From Winkia neuii subsp. neuii DSM 8576 (GTDB taxonomy: Bacteria > Actinomycetota > Actinomycetes > Actinomycetales > Actinomycetaceae), in NCBI RefSeq assembly GCF_000420405.1, contig NZ_ATUW01000002.1:186001-250000 (forward strand): 64,000 nucleotides of DNA. The letters run 5' to 3'. A program made the translations under genes and the position numbers. How positions within the stretch are numbered: the first letter of the stretch is position 1; each line of letters opens with the position of its first letter. Shown piece by piece: positions 36,421-45,121 of this stretch. Below the pieces are notes generated by a model. The model was not told the DNA's origin. It did no database searches and saw only the letters and a program-made list of their open reading frames with translations.

Positions 36421-37221
36421 ATGGAACGGCTCGTGGCACTCGGCGGAATCGACCTGTGCGTCGAAACCTTCGGGTGCCCAGATAACCCGCTAGTTGTAAA
36501 TATCGAGGGCCACGGTGCTCAACTAGTTTCAACACCCAAGAGCTACTGCCAGCGGCTTGCCGAAAAGGGGCTGTTTGTCATCCGTTTCGACAACCGGGAT
36601 GTGGGGCGCAGCTGCCGCATCCGCTCCCCCTATACGCTTATGGATATGGCCGCCGACGTGCACGCCCTGATCTCGCACTTCGGCTCCTCCGCCGTGGTTA
36701 CTGGCCGCTCCATGGGTGGGGCCATTGCCCAACTGCTGGCTCTAAACTTTCCCCAGGACGTGCGCGGCCTCGGGCTTTTCTACACATTTGCTACCGAACA
36801 CCCACGCCCACCTAGTCCGCCCCTCCCCACCCCTTTTACCGGCCTCTCCTCGTACCTGGAGTGGTATCAACACTCCCTGCAGGCAATCGCGGGGCCCGCC
36901 TACCCCTGGGACAAAACGGAATTGGCCGCCCTCGCGAAAACAAACTACGAGCGAGGCGTGAGCTGGCAAGGCCTGCAACGCCAACTCCGGGCTATGGAAA
37001 CCACCCCGCCCTGGTACCACCGGCTCGGGGAACTGAAAATACCCACCCACATAATTCACGGCAGTGCCGACATAGTGATCGCCCCTTCTGAAGGCCGCCG
37101 CCTAGCCGAAGCAATCCCGGGAGCCAAAATGACTCTAGTGGAGGGCATGGGTCACGGACAGCCGGCGGCCCTAGACGAACTGTTTGTGCGCTCTACCGCA
37201 AGCCTAATGCCCCTCGGGTAA
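36421..37221 (+). CDS. Alpha/beta hydrolase
   Basis: A 266-residue single-domain hydrolase. The oxyanion strand NIEGHGAQ, the strand-helix FDNRDVGRS, the nucleophile elbow GRSMGGA (G-x-S-x-G), the acid in HGSADIVI and the histidine in EGMGHGQP form a complete catalytic set. The FDNRDxGxS pattern is shared with esterases of the RdmC/aclacinomycin methylesterase group. Substrate unknown. It abuts pfkA (TAA then ATG) and its end overlaps the convergent permease gene by 18 bases. Confidence 0.88.
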   Translation: MERLVALGGIDLCVETFGCPDNPLVVNIEGHGAQLVSTPKSYCQRLAEKGLFVIRFDNRDVGRSCRIRSPYTLMDMAADVHALISHFGSSAVVTGRSMGGAIAQLLALNFPQDVRGLGLFYTFATEHPRPPSPPLPTPFTGLSSYLEWYQHSLQAIAGPAYPWDKTELAALAKTNYERGVSWQGLQRQLRAMETTPPWYHRLGELKIPTHIIHGSADIVIAPSEGRRLAEAIPGAKMTLVEGMGHGQPAALDELFVRSTASLMPLG

Positions 37222-38595
37222 GCTAGCCGGCTTGGGAATGTGCCGGAAAGCACGCAACACGAAATAAGACCCGCACAGCAACACCAAATACGGAATTCCT
37301 GCCCACCACACCACGGGCATCTGCCAGCGCAGCGAAATAAATACCCCCAGGCAAGCGACAATGCCGAGCCAGTTAGTTATGGGCGCTCCCCAAAGACGGG
37401 CCGGGCCCGCCGGCCGCCCCGCCCTCTTTTGGCGGAACTTCAAATGGGTTACCAAAATGATCACCCAGGTGACCAAAATCGCCAAGATGGCGCAACCCAT
37501 GAGGTAGTTAAACGCAGACTCCTGGGCAAATATTGCCAGCAAGGAAGCGGCAACCATACCCGTGGAGGCAATCAGCACTGCTCCGCGGGGCGTGCCTGAG
37601 GCGGTGGTTCTACCTGCAAAAGCAGGCGCCATCTTGTCCAAGGCAAGCGAATGGAACATGCGCGATGAGGCGTACAAGCAGCCGTTTGCAGCCGACAACG
37701 CCGCCACGATAAGCACCCCGTTCATGATGTGGCCAGCCGCAGGTACCCCGGCGTTGTCCAGCGCGTGCACAAACGGTGAGGACTCAATAGAACCATCGCT
37801 AGCGGCCGTGTGGCTCCAAGGTTGCATCGCCACGATTACACCAACAGCCAGCACGTAAAACAGCAGCAGCCGCCATATCATCGCGCTGGCAGCCCTGGGA
37901 ATGTCCTTTTCCGGATGCTCCGATTCCGCCGCCGAAGTAGACACGTTCTCGATGCCCCCAAACGAGAACACCGCCGTGCAAGCCGCCAGCAAAATACCAC
38001 CGATGCCAGAGGGAGCAAACCCCCCGTGGCGCGTCAGGTTAGACAAGCCGGTAGGCGGATTCGCGGAAGGCCACCCGAACAGGATCAAAGACAGTCCCAA
38101 CAGGATGAACACACTGATGGCAACCACTTTAATCATCGAAAACCAGTACTCGCTGGCTCCGTACAACCGCACCGTTGCCAAATTGAGTCCGACCACAAAC
38201 AGCGAACAGCCTGCGGTAGCTGCGCCCAAATTGAGACCCGGAAACCAGTGCTGAAGATAGGTGGCTGTAGCCACGACCTCGGCCCCCACCGCAATAAAAG
38301 ATTGGATGGCGAAATTCCAGCGCGCAACGTAGCCGCCCATGCGACCCAGATAGGCGCCGGCTACGGCCCCATGCCCGCCGGGTACCGGGTGTACCGACAC
38401 CATTTCCGCTAGCGCCCACACGATTTCTAAAGCTAAGGCACCAGCTAGAACGTAGCTGATGACCGTTGCCGGCCCCGCGAGCGCAATTGTGGATCCTGAC
38501 CCCAAGAACAGGCCTGTGCCCAAAGCTCCAGAGAGGCCGATCATTGCCACTTGGGGGCTGGTAAGGCGGCGTTCTAGTTGGGTTCTTTCAGCCAT
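37204..38595 (-). CDS. Amino acid permease, APC superfamily (AAT family)
   Basis: A 463-residue permease with about 12 membrane segments. The N-terminal signature MIGLSGALGTGLFLGSGSTI and the helix-6 FSFGGIENVSTSAAES with PRA are characteristic of the GABA/lysine/aromatic amino-acid permeases. ATG codons lie at 38601 and 38595; the second is chosen because GAAGGA then sits six bases upstream, while it touches the first. The transported amino acid cannot be predicted. It is transcribed alone. Confidence 0.92.
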   Translation of the reverse strand: MAERTQLERRLTSPQVAMIGLSGALGTGLFLGSGSTIALAGPATVISYVLAGALALEIVWALAEMVSVHPVPGGHGAVAGAYLGRMGGYVARWNFAIQSFIAVGAEVVATATYLQHWFPGLNLGAATAGCSLFVVGLNLATVRLYGASEYWFSMIKVVAISVFILLGLSLILFGWPSANPPTGLSNLTRHGGFAPSGIGGILLAACTAVFSFGGIENVSTSAAESEHPEKDIPRAASAMIWRLLLFYVLAVGVIVAMQPWSHTAASDGSIESSPFVHALDNAGVPAAGHIMNGVLIVAALSAANGCLYASSRMFHSLALDKMAPAFAGRTTASGTPRGAVLIASTGMVAASLLAIFAQESAFNYLMGCAILAILVTWVIILVTHLKFRQKRAGRPAGPARLWGAPITNWLGIVACLGVFISLRWQMPVVWWAGIPYLVLLCGSYFVLRAFRHIPKPASLPEGH

Positions 38596-38661
38596 CGCCA
38601 TTCCTTCTACTGCTTTTTCTACCTAGCTATACTAACGAAAGCTTCATGCAAGGCAGAATTC

Positions 38662-39420
38662 TTAGGGCAGCGGCATTGCGATCGGGCGGCCCGACAGGTG
38701 GGTTACCTCTACCTCAACGTCGTAAATTTTTTGCAGGGTCTGCTCGGTCATGACTTCGCTGGGCGTGCCTTTGGCGCAGATTTTCCCGCTTTTCATGGCC
38801 ACCATTTGGTCTGCGTAGGTGGCGGCCGTGTTCACGTCGTGTATGACTACTACCACTGCAAGGTTAGCTTTGGCACAAATGTTTTTTAGGTGCCTCATCA
38901 TTTGTCTGCTGTGGTGCATGTCGAGGGCGGCGAGGGGTTCATCTAGGAGCAGGTATTTGGTGTCTTGCGCCAGGGCCATAGCTACGAAGGCGCGCTGTCG
39001 TTGCCCCCCGGATAGTTCGTCTATAAAACGGTCTGCGAAATCTACCATTTGCACCGTTTGCAGCGCGGCGGCAACTTTTGTGCGGTCTTCTTTTCGGGGG
39101 CGCCCCCCGTTGTGGGGGTGCCGGCCAAGCATCACTAGTTCGGCTACGGTAAGGCGCACTGCCAGATGGTTTTCTTGTCGCAAGATGGCTAAAGTTTTTG
39201 CGAGTTCTGCGCTGTTCCAGTCCGTAAGTTCGGTGCCGTCAACTTTTATTGTTCCCTTTGTTTTTGGGTGCAGCCTGCCGAGGGCGGCGAGCAGAGTGGA
39301 TTTTCCTGCTCCGTTTGGCCCGATCAGGGCGGTCAGGCCTTCGTCTGGTAGGTCTAGGTTTAAATCTTCGACTACCGGACACGCGCCGTAGTCTAGGGTG
39401 AGTGAGCGAATTTCGATCAT
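38662..39420 (-). CDS. Iron-siderophore ABC transporter ATPase (FecE/FepC-like)
   Basis: A 252-residue ATPase. Start at 39420 (MIEIRSLTLDYG), where the ATG overlaps the stop of the upstream permease as ATGA. Walker A GPNGAGKST, Q-loop ILRQENH, signature LSGGQRQRA, Walker B LLLDEPLAALD and the switch His in VIHDVNTAATYADQ are all present. It energises the FecCD-type permease pair encoded directly upstream. A much longer in-frame ORF upstream is only the antisense reading of the permease gene. Confidence 0.94.
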   Translation of the reverse strand: MIEIRSLTLDYGACPVVEDLNLDLPDEGLTALIGPNGAGKSTLLAALGRLHPKTKGTIKVDGTELTDWNSAELAKTLAILRQENHLAVRLTVAELVMLGRHPHNGGRPRKEDRTKVAAALQTVQMVDFADRFIDELSGGQRQRAFVAMALAQDTKYLLLDEPLAALDMHHSRQMMRHLKNICAKANLAVVVVIHDVNTAATYADQMVAMKSGKICAKGTPSEVMTEQTLQKIYDVEVEVTHLSGRPIAMPLP

Positions 39421-40376
39421 TTGGAGTCCTTGTATATGAGCACTAGGAGGGCTAGTCCGCCTACTAGCTCGATTAGTACCGGCAGCACGGTTTCGGAGTT
39501 CAGGACGTGCTCTAGCAATCCTTGCCCGCCTGCGAGTATTAGTATTCCCAGTGAGCCGCCTGCCAGGATGAGGGGGCGGATTCTGTCTGAGTGCACCGTG
39601 TAGACCGCAATATTTACTACCAGCAGCCCGAAGAACATTAGAGGCCCTACGAGGGCGGTGGCGCAGGCCACTAGTAGCGCTGAGGCCGCTAGCGCTTTGC
39701 GGGTTTCCGCCTTGTATTCGACTCCTAGTTCGACCGCAATGTCGCGCCCTAGGGAAAGCACATCCCACGTGGGAGATTTTTGCCATATGTAGGTGCAGGT
39801 TGCAGCTGTGATCACTGCTGCCGCCGCCAGTGCCTCTTTATTCACGAGGGCGAAGGAGGCGGTGGTTCGCGATTGCACGCTGAGTAGCTCGTTTGGATCC
39901 ATTATGAATCCGAGCATCGCCGATATCGAGCGAAAGAGGGTGCCCATTACGATTCCTACTAGCACGAGTAGGTGCAGTGAGCGGGTATTTTTTGAAATCA
40001 AGAATACGAACATGGCGGTTGCCACGGCCATCATCACCAGTGCGTTGGAGGCGAAGTAGACTGTCGCTGGAATCCGGCTTATAGCCTGTGCCCCTAGGCA
40101 GAATGTGCCCACTGTTGCGGTTAGCACGTAGATGGAGTCGAATCCCATCACTCCGGGCGAGAGAATCCGGTTTTGGGTTACGGCCTGAAACACAACGGTC
40201 GAGGTGGTGAGCGCAATTGCCACTATGGTTAGCGCTGCAAGGCGGGTAAGGCGCAGCGGCCCAATTATCTGCCAAAAGTCTAGGGCGTCGTAGAGGGCGA
40301 AGAAGGCTGCTCCAGCTACTGCTAGGGCGGCGCATATTAGGGTGCGATTGCGGGTGAGGCGGTAGCGACGGTTCAT
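39417..40376 (-). CDS. Iron-siderophore ABC transporter permease 2 (FecCD family)
   Basis: A 319-residue permease with about nine hydrophobic helices. It contains FQAVTQNRILSPGVMGFD, the early FecCD motif (T/Q-N-P/R-LA-P-x-LG-like), and the late GPLMFFGLLVVN that corresponds to the ATPase-coupling segment. The start is an ATG in a four-base overlap with the upstream permease gene. Together with the paired permease it forms a heterodimeric channel, as in YclNO/CeuBC. Confidence 0.93.
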   Translation of the reverse strand: MNRRYRLTRNRTLICAALAVAGAAFFALYDALDFWQIIGPLRLTRLAALTIVAIALTTSTVVFQAVTQNRILSPGVMGFDSIYVLTATVGTFCLGAQAISRIPATVYFASNALVMMAVATAMFVFLISKNTRSLHLLVLVGIVMGTLFRSISAMLGFIMDPNELLSVQSRTTASFALVNKEALAAAAVITAATCTYIWQKSPTWDVLSLGRDIAVELGVEYKAETRKALAASALLVACATALVGPLMFFGLLVVNIAVYTVHSDRIRPLILAGGSLGILILAGGQGLLEHVLNSETVLPVLIELVGGLALLVLIYKDSK

Positions 40377-41380
40377 CGTTTCACCGTCTTCAGTAAGAAG
40401 CCAATGAATATTGCGGCCCCAATTACACCCATTACAACCCCCACGGGGATTTCGGCTGGCGCTATTAGGGTGCGGCCAATAATGTCCGAGACGAGCACGA
40501 AGAAGGCTCCCCCTAACGCTACTAGTGGCAGGGACCGGCGCATGTAGTCGCCTAGTATCAGCGAGGTCAAGTTCGGCACTATAAGGCCCAAAAATGGCAG
40601 TGTTCCTGTGACGACGGTGCTAACGCCGGCAACGGTTGCTACTATTGCCAGCCCGAGGGCGGTTATAGCGCGGTGACTCACCCCTAGGGATTCGGAGAAA
40701 TTTTTCCCCAGCCCCACCACGGTGAAGGTGTCGGCGAACAGGTAGGCAAGCACGCACATTGCTGCTACTACCCAGAGCAGTTCGTAACGTCCTTTTATGA
40801 TTCCCGAAAAGTCTCCGGTCAGCCATAGGTTTAGCATGCCTTGCATTTCAAATTGCCAGGCTAAAAACGTGGAGGCAGCGCCAATTATCCCTGACAAAAC
40901 TATGCCGAGTAGCGGCACCACGATCGGGTCGCGGTAGCGCAGCGAGGACACGAGCCCCATTAGCAACGCGGTCCCGGCCAGCGCGAAGCAGACTGCAACT
41001 AGCATGCGTGCCCACATGGCAAGGGTAGGGAAAAATAGGACGGCCACCAAAACGCCTAGTCCCGCCGATTCGGTGACTCCTGTGGTGGCAGGTTCTACGT
41101 AGCGGTTTTGAACCATTAGCTGCATTACTAGGCCGGCCACCGCCATGGCTGATCCTGCCAAGAGGAGGGCGAGCGTGCGCGGCAGCCGCGATACGGTTAG
41201 AACCATCAGCTGATCTAGGTCTGCCTGCCCGGTCAGTACCTGCCCGAGCGACATTTTTGCTGCCCCGGTAACAATCGAAACGAATACCAGGATTAGTACC
41301 GCTAGCGTGGCTCCGCCGAGCCACAGCACCCGTGGCTCGGCGAAGTTATTTTGTCTTTCCGGCAAATTATTTGATGGCAC
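40373..41380 (-). CDS. Iron-siderophore ABC transporter permease 1 (FecCD family)
   Basis: A 335-residue polytopic permease. LPRTLALLLAGSAMAVAGLVMQ and VQNRYVEPATTGVTESAGLG are the classic BtuC/FecCD N-terminal signature, and GTLPFLGLIVPNLTSLILG the coupling loop. Its start overlaps the binding-protein gene by 14 bases, and its stop overlaps the second permease by four, indicating one polycistronic unit with tight coupling. Confidence 0.94.
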   Translation of the reverse strand: MPSNNLPERQNNFAEPRVLWLGGATLAVLILVFVSIVTGAAKMSLGQVLTGQADLDQLMVLTVSRLPRTLALLLAGSAMAVAGLVMQLMVQNRYVEPATTGVTESAGLGVLVAVLFFPTLAMWARMLVAVCFALAGTALLMGLVSSLRYRDPIVVPLLGIVLSGIIGAASTFLAWQFEMQGMLNLWLTGDFSGIIKGRYELLWVVAAMCVLAYLFADTFTVVGLGKNFSESLGVSHRAITALGLAIVATVAGVSTVVTGTLPFLGLIVPNLTSLILGDYMRRSLPLVALGGAFFVLVSDIIGRTLIAPAEIPVGVVMGVIGAAIFIGFLLKTVKR

Positions 41381-42344
41381 TTGCGATTTCGTCGAGCTCT
41401 GCCTGGTAGTTGTTGGCGCCGTACATTACTATGTACCACCGCTCCGGGTTTAGGAACACGACGTGTTTGTTTTGAGCAGCCTTGGTGGAGTTCACCAGTT
41501 CGTTGTCTAACAGCTTCTCTGCCGGGGTTGCCCCGTTGTCCTTGCCGATTGCCTTGGCTCGGTCTACTACGAATATGTAGTCGGGGTTTAGTTCTTTTAC
41601 TGCCTCAAACGAAATCTTCTTTGACTTGTGCCCTTCGTCGGGGGTGTAGTCGGTGGTGGCTTCTTCAAAGCCAAAAACGTCATATATGGGAGCCCACCTG
41701 GATTGGGGGCCGTGAACCGAAAGTTCGCCCTCGTTTGCCATCAGTACTAGCGCCTTGCCTTTGCCTTTGGCGGTGTCTTTGTACTTGGCGATCTTGTCTT
41801 TCATTGCCCCCACGAGTTTTTCGGCCTCGTCCTTCTTGCCGAGGGCGGATCCGATCTGGCGCACCTGGTCAACTACCTGCTCCGAGTAATTGGGCTTTTG
41901 CCAGTCAACATTCGCGTCTATAGTGGTGAAATTTTTGGACAGTTCACCGTACATTGAGGAGCTGCGCGCCCCGATCAGCAGCAGATCTGGCTTGAGTTTG
42001 GCTATCTGTTCGACGTCGGGTTCCTTCAGGGACCCTACCGAAGTAGCATTCTTGTACTTGTCTTTCAGCCAAGAGGGTACTGATTTAGTTACAGTTCCGA
42101 CTACCTTGTCGCCCTCCCCTAGCGCATCTACCGTGTCGAGGGCGGCCATGTCCAGGACCACGATGCGTTCAGGCTTTTTCTTTATTTCAGTCTTACCCGA
42201 GGCATGAGTTACCGTTACCGGGAAAGCCCCTTCTTTAGCTGGGGGGCCGGCCCCGTCGTCCTTGGCATCGTTCGTTGAAGAGCAGCCTGCCAGCATTGCC
42301 GCCGTGGCTGCAAACGCAACTACAGCTGTTGCGATTTTACGCAT
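41367..42344 (-). CDS. Siderophore-binding lipoprotein (CeuE/YclQ-like)
   Basis: A 325-residue solute-binding protein. The lipobox LAGC places the lipidated cysteine at C21. The bilobed periplasmic-binding fold includes KKPERIVVLDMAALDTVDALG at the N-lobe and VFLNPERWYIVMYG near the C-terminus. The family binds catecholate or mixed ferric siderophores. It is the first gene of a four-gene importer operon and sits 22 bases downstream of an iron box, so it should be induced by iron starvation. Confidence 0.93.
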   Translation of the reverse strand: MRKIATAVVAFAATAAMLAGCSSTNDAKDDGAGPPAKEGAFPVTVTHASGKTEIKKKPERIVVLDMAALDTVDALGEGDKVVGTVTKSVPSWLKDKYKNATSVGSLKEPDVEQIAKLKPDLLLIGARSSSMYGELSKNFTTIDANVDWQKPNYSEQVVDQVRQIGSALGKKDEAEKLVGAMKDKIAKYKDTAKGKGKALVLMANEGELSVHGPQSRWAPIYDVFGFEEATTDYTPDEGHKSKKISFEAVKELNPDYIFVVDRAKAIGKDNGATPAEKLLDNELVNSTKAAQNKHVVFLNPERWYIVMYGANNYQAELDEIASAIK

Positions 42345-42366
42345 CCTAATCCTTCCTTAGATCAAT

Positions 42367-42385
42367 TTAGGCAAGCCTACGCTAA
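42367..42385 (-). promoter_or_regulatory. DtxR/IdeR-type iron box
   Basis: On the minus strand TTAGCGTAGGCTTGCCTAA matches the iron-box consensus TTAGGTTAGSCTAACCTAA at 15 of 19 positions. A weaker overlapping match lies a few bases further upstream. The site stands just before the siderophore-binding protein gene, as expected for repression by Fe2+-bound regulator. Confidence 0.8.
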
Positions 42386-42450
42386 CCTATTTGACTGAAT
42401 TAATCCAGGGGGGAATAAAAAACCTTTCACCCCGCAGCAGGGCAAAATAA

Positions 42451-42476
42451 TTGGCCCCTCCAGCTGGAGGGGCCAA
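42451..42476 (-). terminator. Terminator of the DUF1540 gene
   Basis: A perfect 26-base palindrome (13-bp arms, 42451-42463 with 42464-42476) lies 16 bases beyond the stop codon. On the minus strand it is followed by TTATTTTG. Confidence 0.85.
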
Positions 42477-42492
42477 GTAGATGTTGCGCGCT

Positions 42493-42756
42493 TTAGCGAG
42501 CCTGGAAGGTCAGGCAGGTCTCGTCGGAAGAAACCTTTACGCCGGCAGCATCGCAAACCAGGTTGTCATTGTGCACGCAATCCGCGCGCTGACAAGCACC
42601 CACCTGCGGGGTGAGGGTAGGAAGCCCACCCTTCTTGTCGAGGTCGATAAAAGTCACGCAAGCTTTGGTACCCATAGTGACCATCGGGGCCGCACAGCCG
42701 CCGTGGTTGAAGGAGCAGTCGGTTGCGGCGCAGGAAGCAATAGCTGGAGCAGACAT
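42493..42756 (-). CDS. DUF1540 cysteine-rich protein
   Basis: An 87-residue protein with two tandem DUF1540-type cysteine clusters: CAATDCSFNHGGCAAP with CVTF, and CQRADCVHNDNLVCDA with CLTF. The regular C-x4-C-x-(F/H)N-x(2-5)-C spacing suggests a small metal-binding or disulfide-rich fold, probably zinc, though the family has no established function. GAAAGGA precedes the ATG. It is transcribed alone. The 239 bases upstream contain no gene and are markedly AT-rich between 42920 and 42985. Confidence 0.85.
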   Translation of the reverse strand: MSAPAIASCAATDCSFNHGGCAAPMVTMGTKACVTFIDLDKKGGLPTLTPQVGACQRADCVHNDNLVCDAAGVKVSSDETCLTFQAR

Positions 42757-42995
42757 GTCTTTTCCTTTCAGAAGTTCTTGACACTTTCAGTATGCCCCAG
42801 CGACAACGAAAAAAGTTTTCTAAAAGAACATTGATTCCAGTCTCTAAATTAGAACTCCAAAACACCCGCTGACCTGGACAGATGTTTATAGACAAGAATA
42901 GGATAACCTTAGTAAAGCAACCCTTAGTTAACTATTTTTTTGCGCTAATTTAATACCATTTAAATATTTAAAAACCTCTTCGTAGCGTTATTGTT

Positions 42996-43667
42996 CTAGC
43001 TCAAGAGGCCTTTTGCTGCAACCCTTTCGGCTTTTTCGCGGGTGGCACCGAATAGGTACAAATCCAGACCCCTTTCGCGCACGGCAGCAGCTTCCTGCTC
43101 ATCTACCTGGTCTGCATCTAAGATGATTCCCGAAAGCGCTCCGCCCTCACTCAGCACTCCGCCGCAGGCTGAAAGCTGGCCGCGCCAATCCGAACCAGCC
43201 CAATAAACTAACGGTACGGAAAGGCGGGCAGAGTCTAGGCCGGCAAGCACGGCTGGGGAATCCGAGGTGAGCAGCAAGCGCCCACCCTCTAGCTGCTCGA
43301 GACCAACCGCGAGCGCAGAAATAAGGCCGCTTCCGCCCTCGTGAACCTGGCAGAGGCCCTTGCCAGAACACTTGTTCATGAAGGAAATGACGTCAGCCAG
43401 CTCAGGAATGCGTTCAAAACGGAATTTGGGTGAAAACCAAGCCCCAGCGTCAGCTCTGCGAATATCGGCGTAGGTGGCCTCGCCAACCGGACCTGCAAGA
43501 TTTGTAGTGCGATCGAGCGTGGTGTCGGCCAGGCAAACTAGTGTACCGTCCGCCAGCATTCGCAAATCAAAGTGGAACCACTTGCCCGCAGTGACGGCCT
43601 TGTCAAAGGCGGCAATCGTATTTTCAGGGGCCTTTTGGCGCAGCCCGCGCCAAGCAATCTCGCGCAT
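42996..43667 (-). CDS. GDPD-like protein lacking catalytic residues
   Basis: A 223-residue protein clearly related to glycerophosphodiester phosphodiesterases: AxRG...PENTIAAF at the start, DRTTN, DAGAWFSP and IPELADVI. The residues essential for catalysis are replaced: the first His of HRG is W6, the ExD metal pair is H32-x-D34, and the second His of HD is A47. It is therefore likely a pseudoenzyme. It is also short (usual length about 240-260). Its ATG overlaps the DUF4032 stop by one base (TAATG), implying a joint function with that kinase-like protein. Confidence 0.85.
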   Translation of the reverse strand: MREIAWRGLRQKAPENTIAAFDKAVTAGKWFHFDLRMLADGTLVCLADTTLDRTTNLAGPVGEATYADIRRADAGAWFSPKFRFERIPELADVISFMNKCSGKGLCQVHEGGSGLISALAVGLEQLEGGRLLLTSDSPAVLAGLDSARLSVPLVYWAGSDWRGQLSACGGVLSEGGALSGIILDADQVDEQEAAAVRERGLDLYLFGATREKAERVAAKGLLS

Positions 43668-45031
43668 TATTCGTCCTCTTCTGGAGCTCGCTCAAATAGT
43701 CGGTAGGTGGGCACAAATTCTTCTTCCGTCTCGCCCTCGTCGCTAGCAAGGGCGTGAATGTCCGTGACGTCCCGCTTGTCGGCATCTGGTGCGTCCAAGC
43801 CTTCGGAATCGTCGACTGCAAAACCCATTACAGATTTTTCGTCGGGGTGATGGGCCAGAACCTCGTTGATGTAAGAATCGAGCACCTCCTTCATTGGCAC
43901 GTCACGACCTTCGCGTTCAGACATAAACCAGCGGTGTTCCAACACCTCGTGAAAAATCTCGGCAGGTTCGAGCTTCGAGCGATATTCTGCTGGAATAGCA
44001 TTGATTACCGGGTTAAATACCTTTTCGAGCCAAATGTGGGCGGCCAGTTCAGCCGGTTGATTTTCCAGATGGTTCATGGCCTTGAAAGTCTTCATGTCGT
44101 TGACCATGCGCTGGCCCTGCCGCTCCCCCACATCCATCCCGGTAAGGCGCATGATCTGGCGGTGGTAATGGCCCGCATCCACAACCTTGGGCTGGATAGT
44201 CAGCTTTTGTCCGTCGGGACTGCGAGACATGGACAGTTCCCCTACATCGAAGCCCAAATCGTTCAGACGCGAAATACGTCCTTCGACTCTCCAGCGTTCT
44301 TCGCGATCGAAGGATTCTTCAGCAGTCAGTTCGGTCCACAGCGATTCGTAGCGGTCAACTAGACGTTCGCCTATTTCCACAACGTCTAACGATTCGTCAA
44401 AGTAGGCTCCTGCCTGCAGATCCATAAACTCGCCAATGATGTTGGTGCGAGCCAAGTCCAGGTCGTAAGAGCGCTGCCCCTTAGTTAGCGAGCCATGCAG
44501 CGCCCCAGTCTCGGCATCCACCAGGTAGGCGGCGAAGGCGCCCGCATCTCGGCGAAACAGTGTGTTCGAGAGCGAGACATCCCCCCAAAAGAATCCCACC
44601 AAGTGCAGCCTCACCAGCAACACTGCCAGCGAATCAATCAGGCGCCAGGTGGTGTCCGGGCGCACCGTCTGCGAGAACAGGGCGCGGTACGGCAGCGAAT
44701 ACTGCAAGTGCTCAGTAACCAGGGCAGAAGTTAGAGGTTTACCTCGCATAGTCTCGCGCCCAGTAACCACCGCGGTGGGGGCTACAGCGGGCTGATCCAT
44801 GCGGTGCAGATCGCGCAGAAGGCCGTATTCGCGGTAGGCGATGTCAGTATTTATCTCTTTTACAGCGATGATACGGCCGGACAGATTCACGAATCGCACG
44901 ACGTGGCGTGAAATGCCTCTGGGAAGGGCCGCGAGGATTTCAGACGGCCACTCAGCCAAAGGTATTTCCCACGGTAGATCAAGGAGTGCGGGGTCTACTG
45001 CCGCCGCGGTGATCTCGATGCTTCCTGCCAT
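43667..45031 (-). CDS. DUF4032 protein with lipopolysaccharide-kinase-like fold
   Basis: A 454-residue actinobacterial protein. Its N-terminal part resembles Kdo/WaaP-type kinases: IIAVKEIN supplies the nucleotide-binding lysine, HLVGFFWGDVSLSNTLF the catalytic loop (D with downstream N), and YLVDAETG a metal-binding DAE in place of DFG. The DUF4032 C-terminal domain follows (about 240-400), ending in an acidic tail. The substrate is unknown. Translation of the GDPD-like partner is coupled to it. No ribosome-binding site is evident before the ATG. Confidence 0.85.
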   Translation of the reverse strand: MAGSIEITAAAVDPALLDLPWEIPLAEWPSEILAALPRGISRHVVRFVNLSGRIIAVKEINTDIAYREYGLLRDLHRMDQPAVAPTAVVTGRETMRGKPLTSALVTEHLQYSLPYRALFSQTVRPDTTWRLIDSLAVLLVRLHLVGFFWGDVSLSNTLFRRDAGAFAAYLVDAETGALHGSLTKGQRSYDLDLARTNIIGEFMDLQAGAYFDESLDVVEIGERLVDRYESLWTELTAEESFDREERWRVEGRISRLNDLGFDVGELSMSRSPDGQKLTIQPKVVDAGHYHRQIMRLTGMDVGERQGQRMVNDMKTFKAMNHLENQPAELAAHIWLEKVFNPVINAIPAEYRSKLEPAEIFHEVLEHRWFMSEREGRDVPMKEVLDSYINEVLAHHPDEKSVMGFAVDDSEGLDAPDADKRDVTDIHALASDEGETEEEFVPTYRLFERAPEEDE

Positions 45032-45121
45032 AAAAACTATTGTTCCACCCCACCTGCGAATCTGCTAACCCCCGCGCCCCACGAAAACCGCTAAACTGTA
45101 CGCATAACCATAAGGAGTGCT

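Noticed and set aside
39421-39786. N-terminal extension of the siderophore ATPase frame by 122 residues
   Set aside because: The extension is antisense-free but overlaps the permease coding sequence in another frame, and the true start at 39420 matches the family and the ATGA overlap.
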